Shown here piece after piece: positions 1 to 4,685 of a stretch of 10,094 nucleotides of DNA; the stretch's first letter is position 1; the number at the start of each line of letters is the position of its first letter. The DNA lies in assembly GCA_017547995.1 (NCBI GenBank), contig JAFYNW010000020.1:1-10094 (forward strand). The letters run 5' to 3'. The notes under the pieces are model-generated. The model was not told where the DNA came from. It was given only the letters and a program-made list of their open reading frames with translations, and did not search any database. This DNA comes from Clostridia bacterium (lineage in GTDB: Bacteria > Bacillota > Clostridia > Oscillospirales > Butyricicoccaceae). The position numbers and the translations under genes are program-made.

Positions 1-692
1 GGATAGAGCCCCTCTCTGTGTTTGGAAAGACCGACAGGGACACAAGCGATGGAAACAACGCTTGGATAGAGGTCAGAAAGGTCGCGCAGTGTCTTTTTGA
101 GGTTTTCACCATCGTTGACGCCAGGACAGACAACAATCTGAGTCTTGATTTCGAGACCTGCATCGGCAAAGGTCTTGAGATGGCGGAGTGCGTCACCTGC
201 AAAGCGGTTGCCAAGCATGAGCTTACGGAGCTCAGGGTCTGTTGTATGGACGGAGATATTGAGCGGAGAGAAGTGCATCTTGACGATTCTCTCTGCGTCC
301 TTGTCGGAAATATTTGTCAGCGAGATATAGTTGCCCACAAGGAAGGAAAGACGTGCATCGTCATCCTTGAAGTAGATAGTCTCGCGCATACCTTTTGGAT
401 TCTGGTCAATGAAGCAGAAGATGCATTTGTTATAGCAGCTTTTCTGCTCGTCCATAAGATACGTATCAAAATTAAGGCCGATATATTCGCCTTCGCTCTT
501 TTTAATATTGAAATGAAGCTCTGCGCCGTTTCTCTGCACCGTGATATCGAGATTATCATCGTAGGTATAGAACTGATAGTCGAATACGTCTTCGATGCGG
601 TGAGAGTTTACAGAGAGCAGAACGTCGCCTGCAAGGATGCCGGCCTTTTCGCCGTAGCTGCCCTTGTCGACCGAGATAATCTGTGCGCTCAT
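1..692 (-). CDS. DUF512-type PDZ/radical SAM protein (5' part, runs off left edge)
   Basis: The gene reads leftward from an ATG at 692-690 and is still open at base 1, so only the first 230 codons are present. A strong AAGGAGG lies 6 bases before the ATG. Residues about 4-65 look like a small PDZ-like domain (GSYGEKAGILAGDVLLSVN, residues 11-29). Then comes a CX3CX2C cluster, Cys86, Cys90 and Cys93, in CYNKCIFCFIDQ, followed by GMR, KDDDARLSFL and GNYISLTN. This is the characteristic block of the DUF512 family, which joins PDZ and radical SAM regions to a C-terminal DUF512 domain; that last domain would lie outside the window. The cysteines should bind a [4Fe-4S] cluster that cleaves S-adenosylmethionine. 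To my knowledge the substrate of the family is not established. In other Firmicutes such genes often sit next to the GTPase gene der, which cannot be checked here. I found no convincing promoter; two palindromic repeats fill the upstream gap. Confidence 0.88.
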   Translation of the reverse strand, partial: MSAQIISVDKGSYGEKAGILAGDVLLSVNSHRIEDVFDYQFYTYDDNLDITVQRNGAELHFNIKKSEGEYIGLNFDTYLMDEQKSCYNKCIFCFIDQNPKGMRETIYFKDDDARLSFLVGNYISLTNISDKDAERIVKMHFSPLNISVHTTDPELRKLMLGNRFAGDALRHLKTFADAGLEIKTQIVVCPGVNDGENLKKTLRDLSDLYPSVVSIACVPVGLSKHREGLY

Positions 693-732
693 ATTTTCCT
701 CCTTGTGTGATGTTTGTGTTGTTATATTGGAA

Positions 733-762
733 GCGGGCGGGGATGGAACCACCGCCCCTACA
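733..762 (+). repeat. CCCTACA-type palindromic repeat, copy A
   Basis: GGGCGG (735-740) pairs with CCGCCC (752-757), and the unit ends in CCCCTACA (755-762). It belongs to the dispersed family listed elsewhere in this window and faces copy B across a 21-base AT-rich linker. It lies in the upstream region of the DUF512 gene. Confidence 0.7.
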
Positions 763-782
763 ACTATTCTTATATAGATTGA

Positions 783-810
783 TTGTAGGGGAGGGTCTCT
801 GCGCCCTCCC
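783..810 (-). repeat. CCCTACA-type palindromic repeat, copy B
   Basis: This copy reads in the opposite direction and begins TGTAGGGG at 784. GGAGGG and CCCTCC form the stem. Bases 783-809 are an exact 27-base inverted match to 2957-2983. With copy A it forms a convergent pair. Confidence 0.75.
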
Positions 811-840
811 GAAAATATTATTGAAACGTTAGTATAATTC

Positions 841-875
841 TAAAAAAAATAGAGGAGAAAACGCTTCCTCCTCTA
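841..875 (-). terminator. Rho-independent terminator of rpmF
   Basis: Read on the minus strand, an 8-bp stem TAGAGGAG/CTCCTCTA (868-875 with 850-857) encloses a 10-base loop and is followed by eight T residues (842-849 on the plus strand are A). It lies 16 bases past the rpmF stop codon and ends the DUF177-rpmF transcript. Confidence 0.88.
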
Positions 876-890
876 CCTTCATTCTGATAA

Positions 891-1073
891 TTATTCAGCA
901 ACTTCAATAACCTTACGGCCGCCGTAGCTGCCGCATGCCTTACAAGCTCTGTGTGGAAGAACGAATTCACCACATGTTGGGCACTTTACGATGCCTGGCA
1001 TGTCAAGCTTCCAGTGGGAGCTTCTTCTCTTGTCTCTTCTCTGCTTGCTAACTTTTCTCTTTGGTACTGCCAT
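891..1073 (-). CDS. rpmF: 50S ribosomal protein L32
   Basis: This is a 60-residue protein beginning MAVPKRKVSKQRRDKRRSSHW, the hallmark N-terminus of bacterial L32, a component of the large ribosomal subunit. It keeps a zinc-ribbon arrangement: a CPTC pair (Cys32, Cys35) and a CKAC pair (Cys45, Cys48), so it is the zinc-binding form. Length and sequence are complete for the family. An AGGAGG ribosome site sits 8 bases before the ATG. It lies 45 bases downstream of the DUF177 gene on the same strand, the conserved DUF177-rpmF pairing of many bacteria, and is followed at once by a terminator. The plsX/fab genes that follow rpmF in many species are not here; a DUF512 gene follows instead. Confidence 0.97.
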   Translation of the reverse strand: MAVPKRKVSKQRRDKRRSSHWKLDMPGIVKCPTCGEFVLPHRACKACGSYGGRKVIEVAE

Positions 1074-1118
1074 GGTCCTACACCTCCTGTATTTATGAAG
1101 CTATTTTTAAATTATTTC

Positions 1119-1622
1119 TTATTTCTTCAAAAGCTCTGCGAGCTTTGCAAACCTAGGGTCAACCTCTCTTGTTTCGCAAGAGCAAGTTGTAACGTTGAGA
1201 TCGCATCCGCATTTTGGGCAGAGGCCCTTGCAGTCTTCACTGCAGAGGAATGCGATATCCATATCCATAATGATGTCCGGCACGATGATATCGTCTGTTT
1301 CGATTTCCTCGCTGCCTGCGTAATACATACCTTCCGTCTGTTCTGCGTCTTCCTCATTTTCTGTGCTGATGAGATAATGTATTTCCTGAGTTTTATCCAC
1401 AGTAAACTCCTTCATACATCTTGCGCAGTGGACTGTAAGAGTATATTCAGCCTTGGCATCAAAAAATACCGCGCCTGATTTATCTGTGATGACACCTGTT
1501 ACCTTAATTGGGGCTTGGAAAGGAAACTCATAGTTGACATTTTCCTCAGATAAATCTATACTATATTCAAATGGTTTTGAATTGTTCTGGCACTGTGCCA
1601 GTGACTTAAGACTGATTAACAT
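1119..1622 (-). CDS. DUF177 (YceD-family) protein
   Basis: A 167-residue protein encoded directly upstream of rpmF. The start at 1622 (MLISLKSLAQ) is preferred over an in-frame ATG at 1679, because the longer form would begin inside the promoter and AAGGTGG precedes the ATG at 1622 by 6 bases. A first cysteine pair (CARC, Cys66 and Cys69) sits in the middle. A C-terminal cysteine-rich block runs from Cys127 to Cys149 (CSEDCKGLCPKCGCDLN, then CSC), followed by DPRFAKLAELLKK. These are the typical marks of the YceD/DUF177 family in Firmicutes and suggest metal binding. The family is linked by genomic context to ribosome or rRNA metabolism (23S rRNA processing has been reported for plant and Escherichia coli members); the exact role in this lineage is not known. 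It should be cotranscribed with rpmF from the promoter at 1651-1679. Confidence 0.93.
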   Translation of the reverse strand: MLISLKSLAQCQNNSKPFEYSIDLSEENVNYEFPFQAPIKVTGVITDKSGAVFFDAKAEYTLTVHCARCMKEFTVDKTQEIHYLISTENEEDAEQTEGMYYAGSEEIETDDIIVPDIIMDMDIAFLCSEDCKGLCPKCGCDLNVTTCSCETREVDPRFAKLAELLKK

Positions 1623-1650
1623 ATTGCACCACCTTATTGATACAAAGAGT

Positions 1651-1679
1651 ATTATAATCGTTCCGAGGCATTTTGTCAA
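1651..1679 (-). promoter_or_regulatory. Sigma-A promoter of DUF177-rpmF
   Basis: On the minus strand a perfect TTGACA (1679-1674) is separated by 17 bases from a perfect TATAAT (1656-1651). Transcription should start near 1644, giving a short leader before the ATG at 1622. A consensus promoter fits the high demand for ribosomal protein mRNA. Confidence 0.92.
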
Positions 1680-1740
1680 GAATTATTTTATACTTTTTGT
1701 AATTTATTTTGGTATATGGGAAAATATGGAATACTGATTT

Positions 1741-1796
1741 CCCCGTCAGCCTCCTTCGGCTCGAGGGAGGTGGCGGCGTAAGCCGTCGGAGGGAGC
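1741..1796. repeat. GCCTCC...GGAGGGA palindromic module, copy 1
   Basis: CCTCC (1750-1754) can pair with GGAGG (1766-1770). A second small stem, CGGC-GTAA-GCCG, lies at 1774-1785, and the module ends GTCGGAGGGA. A longer relative ending TCGGAGGGA lies at 3063-3168. In both places the ATATCG hairpin array follows within about 20 bases. From general knowledge, similar GGAGG-rich dispersed repeats are common between genes of gut clostridia. The gap between the two divergent genes also holds TATAAT at 1800-1805, but I see no matching -35 for it. Confidence 0.6.
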
Positions 1797-1808
1797 GAAT
1801 ATAATAAA

Positions 1809-1921
1809 TGTGACTTGTCACACCACAACGTTCCGCAGGAACATATCGCTCGCCGTCAGGCGAATATCGAGTCCTATGGACATATCGCAACGCGAAGCGT
1901 TATATCGCTTTGCTAAGCAAA
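1809..1921 (+). repeat. Hairpin array with ATATCG linkers, copy 1 (leader of pseudouridine synthase gene)
   Basis: Six short stem-loops follow one another: TGTGA/TCACA (1809-1822), GTTCC-GCA-GGAAC (1830-1842), TCGCC-GTCA-GGCGA (1850-1863), GTCC-TAT-GGAC (1871-1881), AACGC-GAA-GCGTT (1889-1901) and TTTGC-TAA-GCAAA (1909-1921). Four identical ATATCG hexamers (1843, 1864, 1882, 1902) separate the last five, with a period of 18-21 bases. The array stops 5 bases before AAAGGAG, so it would form most of the 5' leader of the downstream mRNA. A 54-base stretch (1818-1871) is identical to 3194-3247. I do not know a named element of this kind. A structured RNA leader or a mobile palindromic element are both possible. 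Confidence 0.8.
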
Positions 1922-1939
1922 ACACGAAAGGAGAATCCT

Positions 1940-2896
1940 ATGAAATCTTTTACAATATCAAAGAACGACAGCGGTCAGCGCCTTGACAAATTCGTGCTCA
2001 AGGTCTGTCCTGCACTGCCTACGTCCCAACTCTATAAATATATACGCTTAAAACGCATAAAAGTCAATGGTAAAAAATGTGAAATTTCCTATAAATTGGC
2101 GCAGAACGATTTAGTTGAGATGTATATCAACGATGAATTCTTCGAAAAACCTGACGAAAACACCATTTTTATGAAGATAGAGCCTAAGCTGGACATTGTT
2201 TTTGAAGACGAAAATATTTTGCTCGTCGACAAAAAAGTCGGCATGGTTGTGCATGAGGACGACGAAGGCACGACTGATACCTTAATAAATAATATAAAAG
2301 CGTATCTTTACAAAAAGGGCGAATGGGACCCTGCCAAGGAAAACAGCTTCACTCCTTCTCTCTGCAACCGCATCGACCGCGGCACGGGAGGTATTGTAAT
2401 CGCGGCAAAGACTGCGGCCGCTCTGCGTATTATGAATGATAAGATTAAAAACCGCGAGATGGAGAAATATTATCTCCTGCTCTGCTTCGGCAAGTTTGAC
2501 AAGAACAACGGCACTGTGAAGAACTTCCTGCTCAAGGACGAAAAGCAGAACAAGGTGTTTGCGTACAGCAGCCCTAAACCGGGGGCAAAGACGGCTATTA
2601 CGCACTACAAAGTCCTTGGCTATAAGAAAGGTATCTCCCTTGTGGAATGCCGCTTAGAAACGGGCAGAACACATCAGATCCGCGTGCACATGTCAGGCCT
2701 CGGTCATCCGCTTGTCGGCGATACGAAATACGGCACAAACAAGCAGAATCAGGGCCTGCCTTACAAGAATCAGTGCCTCTATTCATACAAGCTCGGCTTT
2801 GACTTTGAGGGCGACAGCGGTGAGCTTGAATACCTCAAGGGCAGAGAGTTTACTGCCGAAAATATTTATTTTATGGAATTTTTCGAAAAATTGTAA
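1940..2896 (+). CDS. RluA-family rRNA pseudouridine synthase with S4 domain
   Basis: A 318-residue enzyme expected to convert specific uridines in large-subunit rRNA to pseudouridine. The start at 1940 has AAAGGAG 6 bases upstream; an in-frame ATG at 1910 lies inside the hairpin array and lacks such a site. Residues about 12-63 form an S4 RNA-binding domain (GQRLDKFV, then LYKYIRLKRIKVNGKK). The catalytic motif is CNRIDRGTGGIVIAAK, with Asp146 as the predicted nucleophile; the usual HRLD is NRID here, a variant I associate with clostridial members. The later block TGRTHQIRVHMSGLGHPLVGD (241-261) is typical of the RluA superfamily. Length fits RluC/RluD-like proteins, but the target site cannot be told from sequence alone, so no symbol is given. 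The gene diverges from DUF177-rpmF. I see no convincing promoter or terminator; the upstream DNA consists of repeat modules. Confidence 0.93.
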   Translation: MKSFTISKNDSGQRLDKFVLKVCPALPTSQLYKYIRLKRIKVNGKKCEISYKLAQNDLVEMYINDEFFEKPDENTIFMKIEPKLDIVFEDENILLVDKKVGMVVHEDDEGTTDTLINNIKAYLYKKGEWDPAKENSFTPSLCNRIDRGTGGIVIAAKTAAALRIMNDKIKNREMEKYYLLLCFGKFDKNNGTVKNFLLKDEKQNKVFAYSSPKPGAKTAITHYKVLGYKKGISLVECRLETGRTHQIRVHMSGLGHPLVGDTKYGTNKQNQGLPYKNQCLYSYKLGFDFEGDSGELEYLKGREFTAENIYFMEFFEKL

Positions 2897-2912
2897 AAAT
2901 CTTGTCCCATTT

Positions 2913-2940
2913 TTGCATGGACGTGTGTCTTATATATAGA
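2913..2940 (+). promoter_or_regulatory. Possible weak promoter for the sigma/anti-sigma pair
   Basis: TTGCAT (2913-2918) and TATAGA (2935-2940) are 16 bases apart. This is the only reasonable -35/-10 pair I see between the pseudouridine synthase gene and the sigma gene. If used, the leader would be about 375 bases long and would include all the repeat modules up to 3320. Read-through from the upstream gene is an alternative. Confidence 0.3.
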
Positions 2941-2955
2941 AAGTGCAGTTACAGC

Positions 2956-3047
2956 AGGAGGGCGCAGAGACCCTCCCCTACAAATCCAACTTATGTAGGG
3001 TGCATTCACGAATGCACCGCGGGACGTCGAGGGCGTCGGTCCCTACA
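2956..3047. repeat. Cluster of three CCCTACA-type palindromes (copies C, D, E)
   Basis: Copy C (2956-2983, plus orientation) has the stem GGAGGG/CCCTCC and ends CCCCTACA. Copy D (2994-3018, minus orientation) begins TGTAGGG and has a perfect 7-bp stem TGCATTC/GAATGCA around two bases. Copy E (3019-3047, plus) has GGGAC/GTCCC around CGTCGAGGGCGTCG and ends CCCTACA. C and D face each other across an 11-base linker; D and E abut head to head. No gene is visible in this gap (2897-3320), which is almost entirely repeat modules. Confidence 0.75.
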
Positions 3048-3062
3048 GTCACCCTCAAAAGC

Positions 3063-3168
3063 CTCCCTTGTGTAAAGGCACCGCCCGCAGGCGGCGTACA
3101 TGCGAGCAACCGACGAAGTCGGCTCTTAGCGAGTCGGAGAGGTGGCCGGGTTTAACGAGGTCGGAGGG
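3063..3168. repeat. GCCTCC...GGAGGGA palindromic module, copy 2 (long form)
   Basis: It opens with GCCTCCCTT and closes with TCGGAGGGA (3160-3168), like the shorter copy at 1741-1796. Inside are small palindromes: CCGC/GCGG around 3081-3094, and CCGAC-GAA-GTCGG at 3110-3122, followed by CTCTTAGCGAG. The hairpin array starts 16 bases later. The extra internal hairpins suggest expansion or fusion of several units. Confidence 0.55.
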
Positions 3169-3184
3169 ATTGTCCCCTATTTAA

Positions 3185-3297
3185 TGTGATTTATCACACC
3201 ACAACGTTCCGCAGGAACATATCGCTCGCCGTCAGGCGAATATCGAGCTGCACAGCAGCATATCGCGTGCGTCAGCACATATCGCTTTTTCGAAGCA
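3185..3297 (+). repeat. Hairpin array with ATATCG linkers, copy 2 (leader of sigma factor gene)
   Basis: The order matches copy 1: TGTGAT/ATCACA (3185-3198), GTTCC-GCA-GGAAC (3206-3218), TCGCC-GTCA-GGCGA (3226-3239), GCTGC-ACA-GCAGC (3247-3259), GTGC-GTCA-GCAC (3267-3278), and a weaker last stem GCTT/AAGC (3284-3296). ATATCG occurs at 3219, 3240, 3260 and 3279 (spacing 21, 20, 19). The first half is identical to copy 1 over 54 bases. The fourth and fifth hairpins have unrelated sequence but intact pairing. The array ends 8 bases before AAAGGAGG of the sigma gene. Confidence 0.8.
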
Positions 3298-3320
3298 AAA
3301 ACTATAAAGGAGGAATTATT

Positions 3321-3863
3321 TTGCTGTTCAGGTTTCCGTTTGGCTTATCTTTATCTGTAAAGCATCAGGATATGCTGCAAAAGCTTTACACAGAATACGC
3401 CTCCTTTATGCTCAGGGCGGCGCAGTCGATTCTCAAGGACGACCACAAGGCTGACGATGCGCTTTCCGAAAGCTTTGTGAGAATAGTCGCCAATCTCGAC
3501 ACAATAAGCCATCTTTCCCAGGGGCAGATTAAAAAGTATATGCTCATCGTTATGAAAAACGTCTGTTTCAATATGCTCCGCAAGGAAAAGGGCATTGAAA
3601 ATATCGACGACCTCAATCTTTCGGTGACTTCGCCCGAAAACGAGGTGCTTTCCCGCGACGGTGAAAACAGAGTGCTTGCCGTTGTCAAAGCTTTGCCTGA
3701 TATTTACCGCGATGCCATCTATCTCAACCTTATTCTCGGTCTTTCCACAAAGGAAACGGCAGAATCGCTGGGTATAAATAATGAAAACGTACGCAAGCGT
3801 GTCTGGCGCGGCAAGAAAATGCTGAAGGAAATGCTTAAAAAGGAGGGTTTCTCTTATGAGTAA
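3321..3863 (+). CDS. ECF-like RNA polymerase sigma factor
   Basis: A 180-residue sigma-70-family protein started by TTG at 3321, chosen because a strong AAAGGAGG (3306-3313) lies 7 bases upstream. The frame stays open to an ATG at 3186, but that ATG lies inside the hairpin array and has no ribosome site. Residues about 20-87 match region 2, which contacts core polymerase and the -10 element (LYTEYASFMLRAAQSILKD, then DDALSESFVRI). Residues about 118-172 match region 4 with its helix-turn-helix for the -35 element (ALPDIYRDAIYLNLILGLS, then ETAESLGINNENVRKRVWRG). There is no region 1 or 3, as in ECF-type factors. The stop overlaps the start of the next gene by 8 bases (ATGAGTAA), which suggests translational coupling to a membrane partner. 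The signal sensed and the target genes are not visible here. Confidence 0.88.
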   Translation: MLFRFPFGLSLSVKHQDMLQKLYTEYASFMLRAAQSILKDDHKADDALSESFVRIVANLDTISHLSQGQIKKYMLIVMKNVCFNMLRKEKGIENIDDLNLSVTSPENEVLSRDGENRVLAVVKALPDIYRDAIYLNLILGLSTKETAESLGINNENVRKRVWRGKKMLKEMLKKEGFSYE

Positions 3864-4125
3864 GAGCTTTAAGGAAGCTATAATTGAAAAGGCCTTTGAC
3901 AGAGCCTACGAGGACGAAATCCTGCTTTTTTCCGAGCAGAAGGTGGCGGCTGACACCAATTTCGACAGGGAATACAAGGATACCATCCTGCCCCGCATAA
4001 ACCGTATGAACAAATATTACGTGAAGGTTTTCGGCCTTGTGCTGCGTAAATCGACCTTTTATAATCTGCTGATATGCTTTGTGACGGTGGCGTTTATCGT
4101 ACTTATGACGATGATATTCGCGTAA
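3856..4125 (+). CDS. Small single-pass membrane protein, putative anti-sigma factor
   Basis: An 89-residue protein whose start overlaps the sigma gene's end by 8 bases; GGAGG lies 9 bases before the ATG. Residues 1-67 are hydrophilic and mixed-charge (MSKSFKEAIIEKAFDRAYED at the start) and should stay in the cytoplasm. Residues about 68-88 are strongly hydrophobic and form one membrane segment, and the protein ends right after it. Clostridial ECF sigma genes are often followed by membrane anti-sigma proteins with a similar N-terminus and a larger extracytoplasmic part (for example DUF4367-type). Here that outer part is missing. It could be a naturally minimal anti-sigma factor or a shortened one, since palindromic repeats begin 15 bases after the stop. 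The role as anti-sigma factor is inferred from position and topology only; there is no recognisable zinc-binding motif. Confidence 0.72.
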   Translation: MSKSFKEAIIEKAFDRAYEDEILLFSEQKVAADTNFDREYKDTILPRINRMNKYYVKVFGLVLRKSTFYNLLICFVTVAFIVLMTMIFA

Positions 4126-4140
4126 GAGAGATTTTATAAT

Positions 4141-4200
4141 GCGGGACGTCGAGGGCGCCGTCCCCTGTTTATTTTGCGGCGGGAGCAAGCCCCCGCCCTG
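4141..4200 (+). repeat. Two CCCTACA-type palindromes (copies F, G)
   Basis: Copy F (4141-4170) pairs GGGACG (4143-4148) with CGTCCC (4159-4164) around TCGAGGGCGC and ends CCCCTGTTT, a decayed form of the CCCTACA end. Copy G (4176-4200) pairs GGCGGG (4178-4183) with CCCGCC (4192-4197) and ends CCCTGCA. Both read in the same direction. They lie directly behind the putative anti-sigma gene. Confidence 0.6.
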
Positions 4201-4217
4201 CACAGTTTGCAGAAACC

Positions 4218-4250
4218 GAGAGAGATTCTTCGCATACGCTCAGAATGACA
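4218..4250 (+). repeat. Dispersed repeat of the GATTCTTCGC...CTCAGAATGACA type
   Basis: The unit GAGAGATTCTTCGC followed by ACGCTCAGAATGACA resembles a short intergenic repeat that I know from many clostridial and other bacterial genomes. A second fragment, TCAGAATGACA, occurs at 4317-4327. No coding potential is seen. The identification rests on memory of the motif, not on a search. Confidence 0.5.
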
Positions 4251-4279
4251 TTTGAAGTGTCTGCGACGATATTGAACAG

Positions 4280-4309
4280 GCGGGATGTCGACAAGCGCCA
4301 TCCCCTACA
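4280..4309 (+). repeat. CCCTACA-type palindromic repeat, copy H
   Basis: GGGATG (4282-4287) pairs with CATCCC (4299-4304) around TCGACAAGCGC, and the unit ends CCCCTACAA. The 12 bases GTGTCTGCGACG just upstream (4257-4268) recur upstream of copy I at 8557-8568, so the repeat may extend further left than the palindrome. Confidence 0.65.
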
Positions 4310-4350
4310 AGCAGTATCAGAATGACAAACAGAGCTAATAACGGTTGCTA

Positions 4351-4395
4351 CTCATCCACCACCAGAGGTGGTCCCCCTTCTCTCACAAGAGAAGG
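4351..4395. repeat. Double-hairpin dispersed repeat (CCACC/GGTGG and CCTTCTCT/AGAGAAGG)
   Basis: CCACC (4356-4360) can pair with GGTGG (4367-4371), and a perfect 8-bp stem CCTTCTCT/AGAGAAGG (4376-4383, 4388-4395) encloses four bases. The arrangement resembles the GGAGG-type modules at 1741 and 3063 in the opposite orientation. From 4126 to 4400 I see only repeat units and no gene. Confidence 0.55.
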
Positions 4396-4424
4396 CATAA
4401 TAAAAAAATTAAAATTTTCTTAAG

Positions 4425-4461
4425 AGGCGGGCATATTTTTTCGTATGTCCGCCTTATTTTT
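4425..4461 (+). terminator. Rho-independent terminator of the sigma/anti-sigma operon
   Basis: An 11-bp stem AGGCGGGCATA (4425-4435) with TATGTCCGCCT (4444-4454) contains one G-U pair and is followed by TTATTTTT. It stands 300 bases after the last stop codon, with the repeat stack in between. It probably ends the transcript of the two upstream genes and insulates the pot operon. Confidence 0.8.
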
Positions 4462-4579
4462 CGTCAAGGTCAAAATTGAGTATTTGCGAGAAAAAGTGAG
4501 TATAAAAGAGCATTTCAAAGTAAACCTAAAATCCCCCAAAAAATCTTCAAAAAAAGTGCAGTTTTTTTTGCAATAATCC

Positions 4580-4608
4580 TTGACTTTTTCGTGTTTTTTG
4601 TATATATT
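4580..4608 (+). promoter_or_regulatory. Sigma-A promoter of the potABCD operon
   Basis: TTGACT (4580-4585) and TATATT (4603-4608) are separated by 17 bases. A and T runs at 4538-4543, 4549-4555 and 4562-4569 lie just upstream and may bend the DNA or act as an UP element. The start would be near 4615, giving a leader of about 70 bases. That leader contains two small inverted repeats, TGCCG/CGGCA (4628-4642) and CCGC-TTT-GCGG (4659-4669). I see nothing that identifies a known riboswitch. Confidence 0.75.
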
Positions 4609-4685
4609 TTAGTTATTATAATTATTATGCCGTACTGCGGCAATTTTTATGAATTACTCCGCTTTGCGGGAAAGAGTGGTGGGAA

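Noticed and set aside
18..710. Long open frame (230 codons) on the plus strand over the left end
   Set aside because: It is antisense to the DUF512 gene, whose minus-strand frame has the cysteine cluster and family motifs plus a strong ribosome site. The plus-strand translation shows no recognisable domain.
1606..1890. 94-codon minus-strand frame upstream of the DUF177 gene
   Set aside because: It runs through repeat module, hairpin array and promoter, and has no family features.
1809..1921. CRISPR array
   Set aside because: The ATATCG units are only six bases, and the intervening sequences are self-complementary hairpins of 11-14 bases, not spacers between 25-40 base repeats. There are no cas genes nearby.
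2943..3155. 70-codon plus-strand frame between the pseudouridine synthase and sigma genes
   Set aside because: It consists entirely of palindromic repeat copies C-E and part of the GGAGGGA module; there is no ribosome site and no protein-like pattern.
3186..3320. Longer N-terminus for the sigma factor from an ATG at 3186
   Set aside because: The 45 extra codons translate the hairpin array, and the ATG lacks a Shine-Dalgarno sequence. The TTG at 3321 follows AAAGGAGG directly.
3835..4203. 122-codon minus-strand frame opposite the anti-sigma gene
   Set aside because: It is antisense to the overlapping sigma/partner pair and starts inside palindromic repeats; no ribosome site precedes it.
4628..4669. 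Riboswitch in the potA leader
   Set aside because: Only two small stems are present and the leader is about 70 bases. I cannot match it to a known polyamine or other riboswitch fold.
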